This document shows positions 25,342 through 34,760 of a stretch of DNA of 64,000 nucleotides, in pieces. The first letter of the stretch is position 1. Each line of letters opens with the position of its first letter. The stretch comes from Myxococcaceae bacterium. GTDB taxonomy: Bacteria > Myxococcota > Myxococcia > Myxococcales > UBA5297. Where the stretch lies: NCBI GenBank assembly GCA_017500825.1, contig JAFVYB010000081.1, positions 1 through 64,000 of the forward strand, in the 5' to 3' direction. A program made the translations under genes and the position numbers. The notes under the pieces are model-generated. The model saw only the letters and a program-made list of their open reading frames with translations, was not told the origin of the DNA and ran no database searches.

Positions 25342-25842
25342 TCAGATTCCGTGGAGGATCTTCCACATGCCCTCTTCGAGCTGGAGGACCATCTCCTTGG
25401 TGTCCGACTCTGTGCGCCAGACGAGCTTGTCGCTTCCGTTGCCCTCGGGGACCTGAAAACTGATGTCGTAGAAGTAGACGACCGCGGCCTTGACGATCTC
25501 GCCCTCGGGATTCTCCTCGAAGGTGATCTTGCGCACCTCGATGCGCGAACGGACCGACTTGAAGTGGCTGAACCACGCCTTGAGCTTGGGTTCGATGCCC
25601 TGGCGGTCGAAGTCGTCCTCGCCCTCGACGGTCCCGGCGTTCTCGAAGAAGTCGACGCTCGCCAGCGCCACGATCTTCTCGATGTCGCGCGCCTCCAGCG
25701 CCTCTGTGTAGGCCCGCATCACGTCGAGAATCTGCCGCGCCTCGTCCGTGTCCTCGATCATCGTCCCGGGGATGAGCTTGGTCGCGCACGCCGGGGTGAA
25801 AAAGAGAGCCAGGAGGCAGAGGAGGAGAGGGAAACGTTTCAT
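25342..25842 (-). CDS. Lipoprotein with NTF2-like (SnoaL/DUF4440-type) domain
   Basis: The 166-residue protein has a lipobox (FTPAC, Cys19) and a single alpha+beta domain of the NTF2-like type: helix DEARQILDVMRAYTEALEAR, a phase like DIEKIVALASVDFF, then strands KITFEENPEG and AAVVYFYDI ending in MWKILHGI. The fold is a common scaffold for small-molecule binding or unknown periplasmic roles; no catalytic residue can be assigned. It is a monocistronic gene. Confidence 0.75.
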   Translation of the reverse strand: MKRFPLLLCLLALFFTPACATKLIPGTMIEDTDEARQILDVMRAYTEALEARDIEKIVALASVDFFENAGTVEGEDDFDRQGIEPKLKAWFSHFKSVRSRIEVRKITFEENPEGEIVKAAVVYFYDISFQVPEGNGSDKLVWRTESDTKEMVLQLEEGMWKILHGI

Positions 25843-26145
25843 GGAGGCTCCAAAGAGGGACGGCGGATGGGGAGGCCGCGGCCTGGTGTCGTTTGGCGAG
25901 CGCCGACGCGACTGACGATGGCGGGCGGCAGGGACCTCGGGCCCAAAAGGGGCGCCCCTTCGCGTTCAAAACGCCAAAGAAGTCAACGGAAGACGCTGCA
26001 ACCGAGGACCGCTCCAGGGATTCCGCGCCGGTCGATGACCGCTGTCACGGCCCTGGGATGAGAGGATGTCGCGCCTGCGTTCGAGCGCGCTGACATGAAC
26101 GGAAGCGGGCGCCGGGCAGCGGGCTTCTGGCCAGGGCCAAGCGAC
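25843..26145. other. Intergenic stretch before the tRNA-Ala terminator
   Basis: No gene or RNA is seen here. It contains the lipoprotein promoter region on the minus strand. Confidence 0.3.
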
Positions 26146-26182
26146 AAAAGAAAAGGCCCGCTTCCTCGGGGGAAACGGGCCT
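26146..26182 (-). terminator. Terminator after tRNA-Ala
   Basis: On the minus strand AGGCCCG pairs with CGGGCCT around a 15-nt loop and is followed by TTTCTTTT, about 22 bases past the tRNA. Confidence 0.85.
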
Positions 26183-26204
26183 GAACCTTCTGGAATCAAC
26201 TTCA

Positions 26205-26280
26205 TGGTGGAGGCGGTGGGGATCGAACCCGCGACCTCAGCATTGCGAACGCTGCGCTCTCCCAACTGAGCTACGCCCCC
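26205..26280 (-). tRNA. tRNA-Ala (anticodon CGC)
   Basis: The cloverleaf fits: acceptor GGGGGCG with CGCCTCC (one G-U), D-arm AGCTCAGTTGGGAGAGC, anticodon stem CAGCG/TGCTG around TTCGCAA, T-loop GGTTCGATCC. The anticodon CGC reads GCG. The 3' CCA is encoded. Confidence 0.96.
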
Positions 26281-26428
26281 ATGAGGGTGTCTCCTCGGCG
26301 CCAAGGCGTCGAAAAAACGACGCGGCCCTCTAGTCAAAGTCCCCTCGTTCGTCAACTATTTATTTGTCTGAAAATCACGCCCGAGTTTGCCCCGTTTTCC
26401 GGGCTTTTCCCTCGACAAGGAACGCCCC

Positions 26429-27010
26429 ATGTCCCGCCGACCGACTTTGAAATCCGCCATTTGTCCCGCGCTGACGTTCGCGTTCGCCCTCTGCCTCGTC
26501 GGTTGCGGCGAAGAGACGCCCGATCCCAACGTCCACCAGGAAATCGACGCCATCTCGGGCGCCACGGGCGGCGAGCCTGACCATCTCGTCCCGGTCTGCT
26601 GCGACTACGGCCTGGAGGAGCGGCGCCTGGCCGACGAGCTCTTTGCGCTGCTCAACGCCTATCGCGCGGAGAATGGGCTTGAGGCGCTCGAACGCGACGA
26701 CGGACTCGACAGGGCGATGCAGGGCCACTGTCATCACATGGCGATTCACCCCTTCTTCGATCACATCGCGCCCGAGGAAGACATCGCCAGTCCGTGGACG
26801 CGCGCCCAGCTGTGCGGCGCTTCGGCCAACGGCGAAAACATCGCGGCGGGGCAAAGTTCGGCGGCGGCCGTGATGGAGAGCTGGAAGTCGAGCCCCGGGC
26901 ACAACGCCAACATGCTGGACGCGGGCTTCAGGCGCGTGGGCGTCGGCGCCTTTGTCAGTCCGGAGGGCGCGCCCTATCCCCTCTATTGGGGGCAGCTCTT
27001 TGGCCGTTAG
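26429..27010 (+). CDS. CAP/SCP-domain lipoprotein
   Basis: The 193-residue protein has a lipobox (LVGC) and then one CAP (SCP/PR1-like) domain: LFALLNAYRAENGL, HCHHMAIHPFFDHIAPE with the metal-site His, GENIAAGQ, and SPGHNANML. Bacterial CAP proteins are secreted or surface-bound; proposed roles range from lipid binding to peptidoglycan-linked functions, and none is assured. The ATG at 26429 follows AAGGA and begins the signal peptide; an upstream in-frame start was rejected because it delays the signal. Confidence 0.9.
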   Translation: MSRRPTLKSAICPALTFAFALCLVGCGEETPDPNVHQEIDAISGATGGEPDHLVPVCCDYGLEERRLADELFALLNAYRAENGLEALERDDGLDRAMQGHCHHMAIHPFFDHIAPEEDIASPWTRAQLCGASANGENIAAGQSSAAAVMESWKSSPGHNANMLDAGFRRVGVGAFVSPEGAPYPLYWGQLFGR

Positions 27011-27123
27011 CCGTTCGCCAAAATTGAACTCCGCGTGTTCAGGCGTCGCGGGGAACGGAAGCGCGAGATCCGGGGCGTCAGGGGACGGCGAGAACGCGCT
27101 TGTCGCGTGAGGTCGCGCGAAAT

Positions 27124-29412
27124 TCAGCGCCGCGCGGTGGCGCTTAAAAACAGCGCCGATTCCTCGGGCAGAGACTCGCGAAAGGCGCGCCGGCGACGCC
27201 AGGTGTCGAGCCCGCGCCGACTCACCGACTCGTCCTGTTGCGTCCAGAGGGTGATCGCCTCGTCGAAATCGCCCTTGGCGTCGGCCCAGAAGGCGGCGTC
27301 GGTCCAGACGCGGAGGTTTTCCTCGATGAGCGCGGGGTGCGTCAGTCCCGCCACGTGAGCGCGCCTGAGGAAGGGCAACGCGTCGGTGTTTTGTCCGCGC
27401 AGCCAGAGCTGGCGGCCGATGAGGTAGGGGCCGATCGCCCAATCGGGACGCGCGTCGGACAGGCGCTGCAAAGCGAGGAGCTCGGCGAGGCCGGACGATT
27501 TGTCGAAGTAGCGGCGCAAGGTCTCGCGAGCGCTGTCGTCGTCGATGGCCTGTCGCTGGATCAGGGCGCTGCGCTCGTCGCCGGGCATGAGCGGCAGGTC
27601 GAGCGCTTCGTCGAGAGTCGCGCGGGCGCGCCTGAGGTCGCCCTCAAGCCAGGCGATGCGGGCGAGGGCGATTTTGGCGCGTCCTCGGAGGTGGGGCGCC
27701 GCTGTGTCGAGCCGGGTGATGGCCTCGTAGAGGGTGGCCGCGCCGTCGAGATCGTCGAGTTGGAGGCTGAGTTCGGCGCGTCGCGAGAGGTAGCCCGGGT
27801 CCTCGGGGACGATGCTGGAGCAGCGCTCGTAGAGCTCGCGTGCGCGCGCCGGGTCGGAACCGCTCAGCGCCCGCGCTTCTTTTTCCAGGTCGGCGATTTC
27901 GCGCACGCAGGGACGCTGAAAGAGGCCGCCCGCCCGGAATCGCTGCTGCGCCGCGCTTTGCGCCTGGGCCGAGGGCGAAAGGCTGTCGAGAAAGCCGTGC
28001 CACTCGTCGACGAGGGTCTTCAGGGGCTTGCCGGTCGCCGCTTCGAAGTCGCCCGCCGGGTAGAGCGCGCGCAGGGCCAAGGCGCCGTGCCGCTCGTGGA
28101 TGAATCGCAAAAAGCTGCCGACCGCCGTGTAGGACCGGGCGCCGGCGTGCGCGTAGAAGCCGAGCGGTTCGAGAATGGCGCCGATGTCGGGCAGCCGTCC
28201 CTGTTCCCGCATCAGGCGCGCCTGTTCGTGCAGGCCAAACGTCGATGCGCCATCGTCCTCGGCCGCCACGGCCAGCCCCTCGACGAGGCCGATGTTGAGC
28301 CCAACCAGCCCGCTCCAGGAGACGCCAAAGACGGGCGTTCCAAAGTCCGCGCCAAAGAGGTGGGCCAGTTCGTGCCGCGCCGTCGGGTGGGGCCAGGGGC
28401 GATCGAGCGCGTGGAATTGTCCGCGCCAGGGCTTGGCGAAATCGGTGCGCGAGGCGCCGGTCAGACGCCGTTTTTCCTCTGGGCCGCGGTGGAAGAAGGC
28501 GTGAAGGCGCGCCTTGGGCTCGACGCCGAAAAAGTCCGCGAGCTCGCGTGAGGCGAAGGCCATCTCGAAGGCCAGGCGCCGCGCCTGCTGGGGCGATTTT
28601 TCGCGCGGGAAGTGGATCGTCAGGTGGGGCGTCTCGACGCGTCCGCCAAGGATGGCGTCGATGTCTTCCTCGGTGGTGCGCAGTCCGAGGGCGCCGTCAA
28701 AGCGCCAAAAGAGGGCGATGGCGATGAGGCAGGCGGCCAGGGCCCGGCCCAACCGAGAGCGCAGGCGCTCGCGCCATCCGTCGAGCGATTTCAGGGCCGC
28801 GAGGAAGAGGAAGGCGCTCGTCCAGACGAGGGTGAGGGCGCGGAAGGCGATGAGCCGGGCGTCGACGCTGAGCGCCTCGTCGTAGATGGGGCCGGGGAAG
28901 TAGCCGAGCAGGTGGTGGAGGGCGAAGATTTGCGGGCCGTCCCACAGCGGCCAGAGCGTGACCGCGAGCGAGAGGGCCAAGAGCGGCGTGGCGACGAGGA
29001 GGGCGCGGGCGCGGTGGCCGATCCAGCGCTGAAGGCAGAGGCCGATGGCGGCGCCGCAAAGGGCGGTCGGCGGTGGCAGGAGCAGGGCGAAGCCGATTCC
29101 GGTCGAGGCGCGGCAGGTGTCGCCCAGCGCGGCGGTGAGCCAGGCAAAGGCGATCGGCGGGAGGACGGCGGCGAGCGAGAGGAGGCAGGCGCGGGCCCAG
29201 GCCTGGAGCATCGCGGTCGGGCTGGCGCGCGCTTTCAGGCGTTCGGCGGCGGAAAACCCGAGGCAGGGCGCGAGGAACGCGCAGAGGAGTGTCAGGGCGC
29301 TCGACAGCTCAAAGCCGGGCAGATCGAAGAGCGGCCAGAAGGTGAGGCCCACGCCGATGGCGGCGACGGTGGCGACGGCGACAAAAGCGGGACGGCGGAG
29401 CGGGGCGGGCAT
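27124..29412 (-). CDS. Polytopic membrane protein with gluzincin-like metallopeptidase domain and TPR tail
   Basis: The 762-residue protein begins with about seven membrane helices (1-240). A soluble domain follows with a zinc-peptidase signature HELAH (347-351) and a downstream Glu in VEGLA (Glu378), the spacing of gluzincins (peptidase MA-like). The final ~270 residues contain TPR-like repeats (ARELYERCSSIVPEDPGYL). Active-site pieces look intact, so a membrane-tethered protease facing the periplasm is likely; the substrate is unknown. The gene is convergent with the CAP lipoprotein. Confidence 0.75.
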   Translation of the reverse strand: MPAPLRRPAFVAVATVAAIGVGLTFWPLFDLPGFELSSALTLLCAFLAPCLGFSAAERLKARASPTAMLQAWARACLLSLAAVLPPIAFAWLTAALGDTCRASTGIGFALLLPPPTALCGAAIGLCLQRWIGHRARALLVATPLLALSLAVTLWPLWDGPQIFALHHLLGYFPGPIYDEALSVDARLIAFRALTLVWTSAFLFLAALKSLDGWRERLRSRLGRALAACLIAIALFWRFDGALGLRTTEEDIDAILGGRVETPHLTIHFPREKSPQQARRLAFEMAFASRELADFFGVEPKARLHAFFHRGPEEKRRLTGASRTDFAKPWRGQFHALDRPWPHPTARHELAHLFGADFGTPVFGVSWSGLVGLNIGLVEGLAVAAEDDGASTFGLHEQARLMREQGRLPDIGAILEPLGFYAHAGARSYTAVGSFLRFIHERHGALALRALYPAGDFEAATGKPLKTLVDEWHGFLDSLSPSAQAQSAAQQRFRAGGLFQRPCVREIADLEKEARALSGSDPARARELYERCSSIVPEDPGYLSRRAELSLQLDDLDGAATLYEAITRLDTAAPHLRGRAKIALARIAWLEGDLRRARATLDEALDLPLMPGDERSALIQRQAIDDDSARETLRRYFDKSSGLAELLALQRLSDARPDWAIGPYLIGRQLWLRGQNTDALPFLRRAHVAGLTHPALIEENLRVWTDAAFWADAKGDFDEAITLWTQQDESVSRRGLDTWRRRRAFRESLPEESALFLSATARR

Positions 29413-29538
29413 GACAGGGCGGTCTGGCGGTTCGACGGGGGAGGGCGACGGGGCGGCGGACCTTTCCCGATTCCCTCACCTTGGCAAGCCGGGACACGCG
29501 TCCGCGGTGAAGTCGACCGCGTTCCTCTGGCGCGATCC

Positions 29539-30735
29539 TCAGGCGCGAATGGCGCCACCCGCCGCGGCGATGTCTTTCGGGACACGGCGCTCGATCAGCC
29601 GTCGATAAAGACGCGCGTGCGCCTCGACGAGGCGATCCGCGCCCAGGGACCGTTCGACAAAACGGCGGGCGTTTTGGCCCATCTCGAATCGCAGCGCGGG
29701 CGCGTCCAAAAGCGTTTCCAGGCGGGCGGCGAAGACGAGCCGGGCGTCGACAGGCACCACAAACCCGCTCTCCTCGTTGGCCACCAGCTCGGCGTTGCCT
29801 CCGGCATCGGTCACCACCATCGGCAGACCGGCGGCCATGGCTTCGATGATCGCGTTCGACAGCCCTTCCGCGCGCGAGGCGAGCACGCCGATGTGGGCGC
29901 GCCGCAAAATCGCCGGCACATCGCCGCGACGCCCCAAAAACACCACCTCCCGCCGCAATCCGACAGACGCGGCCACGCGCTCCAGCAGCGGCCGCCGCGG
30001 ACCATCGCCGATGAGCCACAGCCGGGCCTTCGGATGGCGCGCTCTGAGCCAGGAGAAGACTTCGATGAGGAGCTCCTGCGCCTTGACCGGGTGGTTCATG
30101 TTTGCCACGTGCGCGACGATGATCTCGCCGTTCTCGACGGGCGGCAGGTTCGATTCGGGGGGACGGCGGGCCTTTTCGTCGAAGCGGGAAAGGTCGATGC
30201 CGTTGCGGATGACCGTGACGCGGTCGCTTTTGAGGCGTTCTTCGCGCGCGATTTGGCGGGCGATGGCCTCGGCGTTGGCGACGAGGTGATCGGCGGCGCG
30301 GCTGACTGCCCTGAGCGCCAGTTTTTGCGCCGCGCTCTGCCAGTGCATGAGGTCGAGTCGGCTGAGCACGACGCGGCATTGGGCCAGGCGCGCGGCGGGG
30401 ACGGCCAGGATCGAGGTGTAGAGGTCGTGCGCGTGGATGAGAGCGACGCGACGCGATTTGAGCCAGCGGGCCAGCCGCCACACCTGTCGGGGCGTCTGCG
30501 GCGAGACAAAGCTGTGGTCGAGCGGAAAGGCCACGGGATCGACGCCGATCTCGCGCGCTGCGTTCAGGTGTCCGCCCTTCAGGCTCAGCGCCGCCAGCTG
30601 GATGTCGAAGCGGTCGATGAGTCCGCGCGTCAGGAGCAGCGCCTGTCCTTCGGTGCCGCCGAGATGGAAGCTGTTGATGAACTGGGCGATGCGCGGGCGT
30701 TCGCGCTCGGCTGGGTCGCGGGGAAGTGGGCTCAT
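29539..30735 (-). CDS. Glycosyltransferase family 4 (group 1)
   Basis: The 398-residue protein is a GT-B glycosyltransferase. The N-terminal domain has FHLGGTEGQA near residue 22, the acceptor-side glycine motif. The C-terminal nucleotide-sugar domain has LIGDGPRRPLLE and the EGLSNAIIEAMAAGLP motif (E-x7-E) that holds the donor. GT4 enzymes build surface polysaccharides. It starts 26 bases after the O-antigen-ligase-like gene, so they form one transcription unit. ATG 30735 has GGAGAG upstream; the longer frame overlaps the preceding gene and was rejected. Confidence 0.92.
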   Translation of the reverse strand: MSPLPRDPAERERPRIAQFINSFHLGGTEGQALLLTRGLIDRFDIQLAALSLKGGHLNAAREIGVDPVAFPLDHSFVSPQTPRQVWRLARWLKSRRVALIHAHDLYTSILAVPAARLAQCRVVLSRLDLMHWQSAAQKLALRAVSRAADHLVANAEAIARQIAREERLKSDRVTVIRNGIDLSRFDEKARRPPESNLPPVENGEIIVAHVANMNHPVKAQELLIEVFSWLRARHPKARLWLIGDGPRRPLLERVAASVGLRREVVFLGRRGDVPAILRRAHIGVLASRAEGLSNAIIEAMAAGLPMVVTDAGGNAELVANEESGFVVPVDARLVFAARLETLLDAPALRFEMGQNARRFVERSLGADRLVEAHARLYRRLIERRVPKDIAAAGGAIRA

Positions 30736-30761
30736 CGGGCGATCTCTCCTGCGCGCGTGGC

Positions 30762-31997
30762 CTAGGCAAAGGCGCGCGACGACTCGACATGGGCGCGGGC
30801 CTGAACGCGCTCGCAGGAAGCTAAAAGCGCCCAGAAGAAAAAGAAGTGCGCCGAGATGAGGTAGCCGCTGAAGAGGTCGCAGAGGAGGAACCCGGCCCCG
30901 CCGGCGACGAGAGATCTGCTCAGGCCGAGGAGCTCCGCGTCGCCGCCAGAGCTGTCGAGCGCGCGCCACGCCCCGAACGCGCCGCCCAGCGCGCCGCCGA
31001 CGAATCCGAGCAACAGGCTCAGGCCGACGAGGCCCAGCTCGCCAAGGACCGAGAGGAAGACGTTGTGCGCCACCAGGGCGAGACCGCGTGCCTCGCGCGG
31101 CGCGTAGTCCTCCCAGGCCAAGGGAAAGGCGCCCAGCCCGACGCCGCCGAGCGGGCGATCGCGGCTGATGTCGGCGGTGACCTCCCAGGCGAAGACGCGT
31201 CCCATGGCCGACACGTCGCGCTCAAAGCTGCCCAGCGACTCGGTGCGATCCCAGAAGCTGGACGGGGCAAAGAGGGCGACCGCGAGGAAGAGGAGGACGA
31301 CGGCGGAAGCGGCGCGCAGACGGCGTTTGCCGAGCATGGCCCAGGTGATCGCGCAGAGGGCGAGTCCCAGGGCGCCACCGCGCGAATGCGTCAAGACGAT
31401 TGCCGCCACCGATCCCACGGCCGAGACGGCGGCCACGGCGCGTTGCCACAGGGCGCGACGGCTGAGCGCGAAGAAGAGCGCGAGAGGGACAATCGACACC
31501 AGCGTCATCGCCAGGTGGTTGGGGTCCTCGTAGACGCCCTCCCAGCTGGCCCGAAAGCCATCGACGAGGTCGATCCCGCCTCGCCAGTGATCGATGGTGC
31601 CGAAGGCGGGCGCCAGCGCGGCGATGACGATGGCGAGGCACAGGCGGCTCAGGCGCGCCGTCGAGCTCACGACGTGGATCGCGGTCAGGTAGATGGCGGC
31701 CAGCTTGCACAGCTCGAAGGCCATGGGACGCGTCACTTCGGGCGCGCGCGACCATGAAAGCGAGCAAAAGGCCCAGGCGCACAGCGCGAGGAGAAAGATG
31801 CCGCGCGGCGCGTCGAGTGAAACCCCGCGGCCTTGAGCCACGCGCCCCATCGCGAGGCCCGCGAGGGCGATGAGCGCGCAGAAGAGAGCCGGACGCAGCG
31901 CGCCGAGCGCCGGGAAGAGATGGGCGACGCTCGCGTAGGTCGAGACGGCAAACCCGACGATCGCCACGAACGCGAAGGCGTCTTTGCCCTGCCGCAT
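30762..31997 (-). CDS. O-antigen ligase/polymerase family membrane protein
   Basis: The 411-residue protein has about 11-12 membrane helices and the Wzy_C/O-antigen-ligase pattern: EGVYEDPNHLAMTL before a long periplasmic loop, LTHSRGGALGL, then PLGGVGLGAFPLAWEDY and VAHNVFLSVLGELGLVG. This family joins or polymerises lipid-linked glycans on the periplasmic face. It heads an operon with the GT4 gene. Ligase versus polymerase cannot be told from sequence alone. Confidence 0.88.
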   Translation of the reverse strand: MRQGKDAFAFVAIVGFAVSTYASVAHLFPALGALRPALFCALIALAGLAMGRVAQGRGVSLDAPRGIFLLALCAWAFCSLSWSRAPEVTRPMAFELCKLAAIYLTAIHVVSSTARLSRLCLAIVIAALAPAFGTIDHWRGGIDLVDGFRASWEGVYEDPNHLAMTLVSIVPLALFFALSRRALWQRAVAAVSAVGSVAAIVLTHSRGGALGLALCAITWAMLGKRRLRAASAVVLLFLAVALFAPSSFWDRTESLGSFERDVSAMGRVFAWEVTADISRDRPLGGVGLGAFPLAWEDYAPREARGLALVAHNVFLSVLGELGLVGLSLLLGFVGGALGGAFGAWRALDSSGGDAELLGLSRSLVAGGAGFLLCDLFSGYLISAHFFFFWALLASCERVQARAHVESSRAFA

Positions 31998-32280
31998 CGC
32001 GCCTCCCTCCGCCTTCCACAGATCTGGCCTCTCGCCCGCGACAGCCGATGGGCCCGCGGAAGCTGCTCACGCCTCCAGTCAGGCGCCTTCCCCCTCTTGG
32101 AATCGGCGCGTCCGCCCCTCGCGAAATGTCCTTGCGCTGCGCCGCGACTCGTCGTTTTCCCGCGCGCCTTTTTGGCGCCGCCCCACGCGTCCATGAGACC
32201 CGCCGCGTTCTGAGGGTGGCTTCCCGCGCCGAAGCGCTCCTCGTCCGCCCAGAACTGCGGACAGGCCGACGGCGGAAAGG

Positions 32281-33489
32281 ATGGTGGCGGTGTTTTCCGA
32301 CGACAGAATCGACGGAGGTTTTTCGGCTGACGAGACGACGGCCGCGGCAGAGGCGGCGCGTTCGGACGGCGCGACTTTGCCCACCTGGGAAGCCATCGGC
32401 GCCCACCTGTCGGCAGGCGATTTGCCCAAGGCGCACGAAGCGTTGCGCGCGCTGTGCGAGGCGTCCCCCGAACTTCCCGAGGCCTGGATCAACCGCGGCT
32501 CTCTGGAGCGGGCCATGGGCGATCTTTCGTCTGCCGCCACCCACCTCGAACGCGGCATCGCCCTCTTGAAAGCCCGTTCGCCTTCCGCCGATCCGCTGCT
32601 CGTGCCCGCCTACCTCAACCTGGCCGAGGTCCTGGAAACGCTCGAAGACGTGTCGCGCGCCGCCGATGTGCTGCGGGAAGCCTTCAGGCGCGCCCCCGAG
32701 TCGCCCTCGCCCCTCATCCAGCTGGCCGGCCTTCAGGCGCGGGCGGGCAATCTCGACGCGGCCAGGCGCACAGCCCGCGACTACTGCTTCGCGGCGGTCA
32801 GCATCCTTTCGGAAAAGCCCTCCATCGCCCTTGTCCGCAAATTCCAAAAAGCGCTCGAAGCGGCGGACGCCATCGACGGACGACTGCTCCTCATCGCCAC
32901 CCGCGAGGCCTACGCCATGGCCTTTGAATCGGCGGCCTTTCCCCTGCGCGAATCGGCGCGCTTCGAGGTGGCGCGCGAGGAGGTTTCCGAAGAGACGGGC
33001 GACGCCTATGCGCTCAACCGCTCGGACGCCTTCGTCGAGGCGACGAACGAATGGCGAACGCTGACGCCCAATCCTGTCTACGGCTTTCCGGGCAACGCGC
33101 CGGCGGCCAGGGAGGCGCTCTTCACCGTGCCCGCCGAACTCGGGGCCCCCTTTGAGACGCGCGTCTCCACCAGGACCGCATGGAATGCGCTGGCCGTGCG
33201 CGTCCGTTTTCGCGAGGCGCTCGACGACGAACGCGCGCAGGCTGCCGAAGACGCCATCGCCACCTGGTTCAGGCGCGGCTTTATGGGCGGCTTTTCCCTG
33301 CAGAGGGACAAAGGGTTTTTCCACGCCCTCTCGCGCCCGGTCCGCGTCGGCGAACGCGCCCTGCGCTGGGAGATCGACCTCGGCCTGGCCAATCAAACCG
33401 CCATCGCCGCCCTCATCGAGACGCTCGCGGACCTGCACCAGCGCCATCCCATCGACCGCCTCGTGCTCGGCGACGGCCTCATCGGCTGA
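32281..33489 (+). CDS. TPR-repeat protein of unknown function
   Basis: The 402-residue cytoplasmic-looking protein has TPR repeats in the first ~170 residues (INRGSLERAMGDLSSAATHL, YLNLAEVLETLEDVSRA) and an unassigned C-terminal domain of about 200 residues. No signal or membrane helix was seen. The start at 32281 lies right behind GGAAAGG, which is close, so a slightly later start is possible. The serine acetyltransferase gene follows 77 bases downstream on the same strand and may be co-transcribed. Confidence 0.7.
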   Translation: MVAVFSDDRIDGGFSADETTAAAEAARSDGATLPTWEAIGAHLSAGDLPKAHEALRALCEASPELPEAWINRGSLERAMGDLSSAATHLERGIALLKARSPSADPLLVPAYLNLAEVLETLEDVSRAADVLREAFRRAPESPSPLIQLAGLQARAGNLDAARRTARDYCFAAVSILSEKPSIALVRKFQKALEAADAIDGRLLLIATREAYAMAFESAAFPLRESARFEVAREEVSEETGDAYALNRSDAFVEATNEWRTLTPNPVYGFPGNAPAAREALFTVPAELGAPFETRVSTRTAWNALAVRVRFREALDDERAQAAEDAIATWFRRGFMGGFSLQRDKGFFHALSRPVRVGERALRWEIDLGLANQTAIAALIETLADLHQRHPIDRLVLGDGLIG

Positions 33490-33566
33490 CCGCGCATTCC
33501 CTCGCGCCACAGGTCAGTCGCCCGCCACCCCATCCCGCCACTTCACCAGGAAGCACCCCAAAAAAG

Positions 33567-34550
33567 ATGACGACGCGATCCCCCTCCATCTCTCAGGGCC
33601 CGGCCACAGCGCGCGGCGACGGCTTCAGCGCCATCGTCGAGGAGTTGGCCTCTGACGCGCCCATGCTCGACGCCCTCCAGCTCATCCCCGGCGTGCGGCG
33701 CGAACTGCCCTCCCGTGACCGCCTGATCGAGCTCGTCGAGATCCTTCGCGCCATCCTCTTTCCCGGCTTCTTCGGCCCCTCGGAGGTCTCCTCCGAAAGC
33801 CTGCGCTACGCCATCGGCGCGGCCATGGATCGCGTCTTCCACGGGTTGAGCGAGCAGATTCGACGCGGCCTGTGCGCCGCCTGCGCCGAACCGCGCGACG
33901 ACACCTGCGTGAAGTGCGCCGAACGCGCGCGCGACATCACCCGACGATTCCTCGAACGCCTGCCACGCCTCAGGGCCGTGCTCCTGACCGACGTGCGCGC
34001 CGCCTACGAGGGCGACCCGGCCGCGCGCAGCCAGGCAGAGGCGCTCTTCTCGTATCCGGGCATCTTCGCCATCACCAACTACCGCCTGGCCCACGAGCTC
34101 TTCGAACTCGGCGTTCCCTTCCTGCCCCGTATCATCACCGAGCACGCCCACAGCCTCACCGGCATCGACATCCACCCCGGCGCCACCATCGGCGGCGCGT
34201 TCTTCATCGACCACGGAACCGGCGTCGTCATCGGCGAGACCTGCGTCATCGGCGAGCGCGTGCGCATCTACCAGGGCGTGACGCTCGGCGCGAAGAGCTT
34301 CCCCCTTGACGGCGAAGGCCGCCCCATCAAGGGCATCGCCCGCCACCCCATCCTCGAAGAGGGCGTCGTCATCTACTCCAACGCCACCCTGCTCGGCCGC
34401 ATCACCGTCGGTCGCGGTTCGACGATCGGCGGCAACGTCTGGCTGACTCACAGCGTCCCGCCCGGCAGCATGATCACCCAGGCCAACGCGCGCTCACCGG
34501 TCCAGGGCGACGGCTTCACGCCCACCCCGCTGCCCGTCCCCAAAACCTGA
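33567..34550 (+). CDS. Serine O-acetyltransferase (left-handed beta-helix)
   Basis: The enzyme makes O-acetyl-serine from serine and acetyl-CoA, the first step of cysteine synthesis. The 327-residue protein has a long helical N-terminal part (about 1-180) with a Cys-rich patch (CAACAEPRDDTCVKC) and a C-terminal hexapeptide-repeat domain: DIHPGATIGGAFFIDHGTGV, IGERVRIYQGVTLGAKSF, and a closing GGNVWLTHSVPPGS. The size and layout match the longer (EpsC-like) serine acetyltransferases rather than E. coli CysE. The ATG at 33567 is preceded by AGGAAG at wide spacing. No cysK is nearby. Confidence 0.9.
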   Translation: MTTRSPSISQGPATARGDGFSAIVEELASDAPMLDALQLIPGVRRELPSRDRLIELVEILRAILFPGFFGPSEVSSESLRYAIGAAMDRVFHGLSEQIRRGLCAACAEPRDDTCVKCAERARDITRRFLERLPRLRAVLLTDVRAAYEGDPAARSQAEALFSYPGIFAITNYRLAHELFELGVPFLPRIITEHAHSLTGIDIHPGATIGGAFFIDHGTGVVIGETCVIGERVRIYQGVTLGAKSFPLDGEGRPIKGIARHPILEEGVVIYSNATLLGRITVGRGSTIGGNVWLTHSVPPGSMITQANARSPVQGDGFTPTPLPVPKT

Positions 34551-34630
34551 AAAAACCTGAAAAAAAACAGTTGCCAAAGCGTCGAATAATCGACAGAAGG
34601 CGCGCGCTTCTTGCAAGCACTCAAGGGGTT

Positions 34631-34659
34631 CGACCTCTCACCTCCCCCCTGAGAGGTCG
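34631..34659 (+). other. Perfect 10-bp hairpin in the serine acetyltransferase 3' region
   Basis: CGACCTCTCA pairs perfectly with TGAGAGGTCG around a 9-nt loop. It has no T run and sits directly before the terminator. It may stabilise the 3' end of the transcript. Confidence 0.5.
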
Positions 34660-34662
34660 TTT

Positions 34663-34710
34663 GAAGGTCGCCGGGTTTTTCTCTCCTTTCCCCGGCGGCC
34701 TTCTTTTTTT
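34663..34710 (+). terminator. Rho-independent terminator after the serine acetyltransferase gene
   Basis: GAAGGTCGCCGGG pairs with CCCGGCGGCCTTC (one G-U) around a ~15-nt loop, followed by seven T. Confidence 0.9.
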
Positions 34711-34760
34711 GTCCGAACGCCGCGCCGAGCTTCACGCCCTGTCAGCACAAGACGCGCCCC

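Noticed and set aside
31222-33510. 762-residue minus-strand frame over the TPR gene
   Set aside because: Antisense shadow of the O-antigen ligase tail and the TPR gene; no domain.
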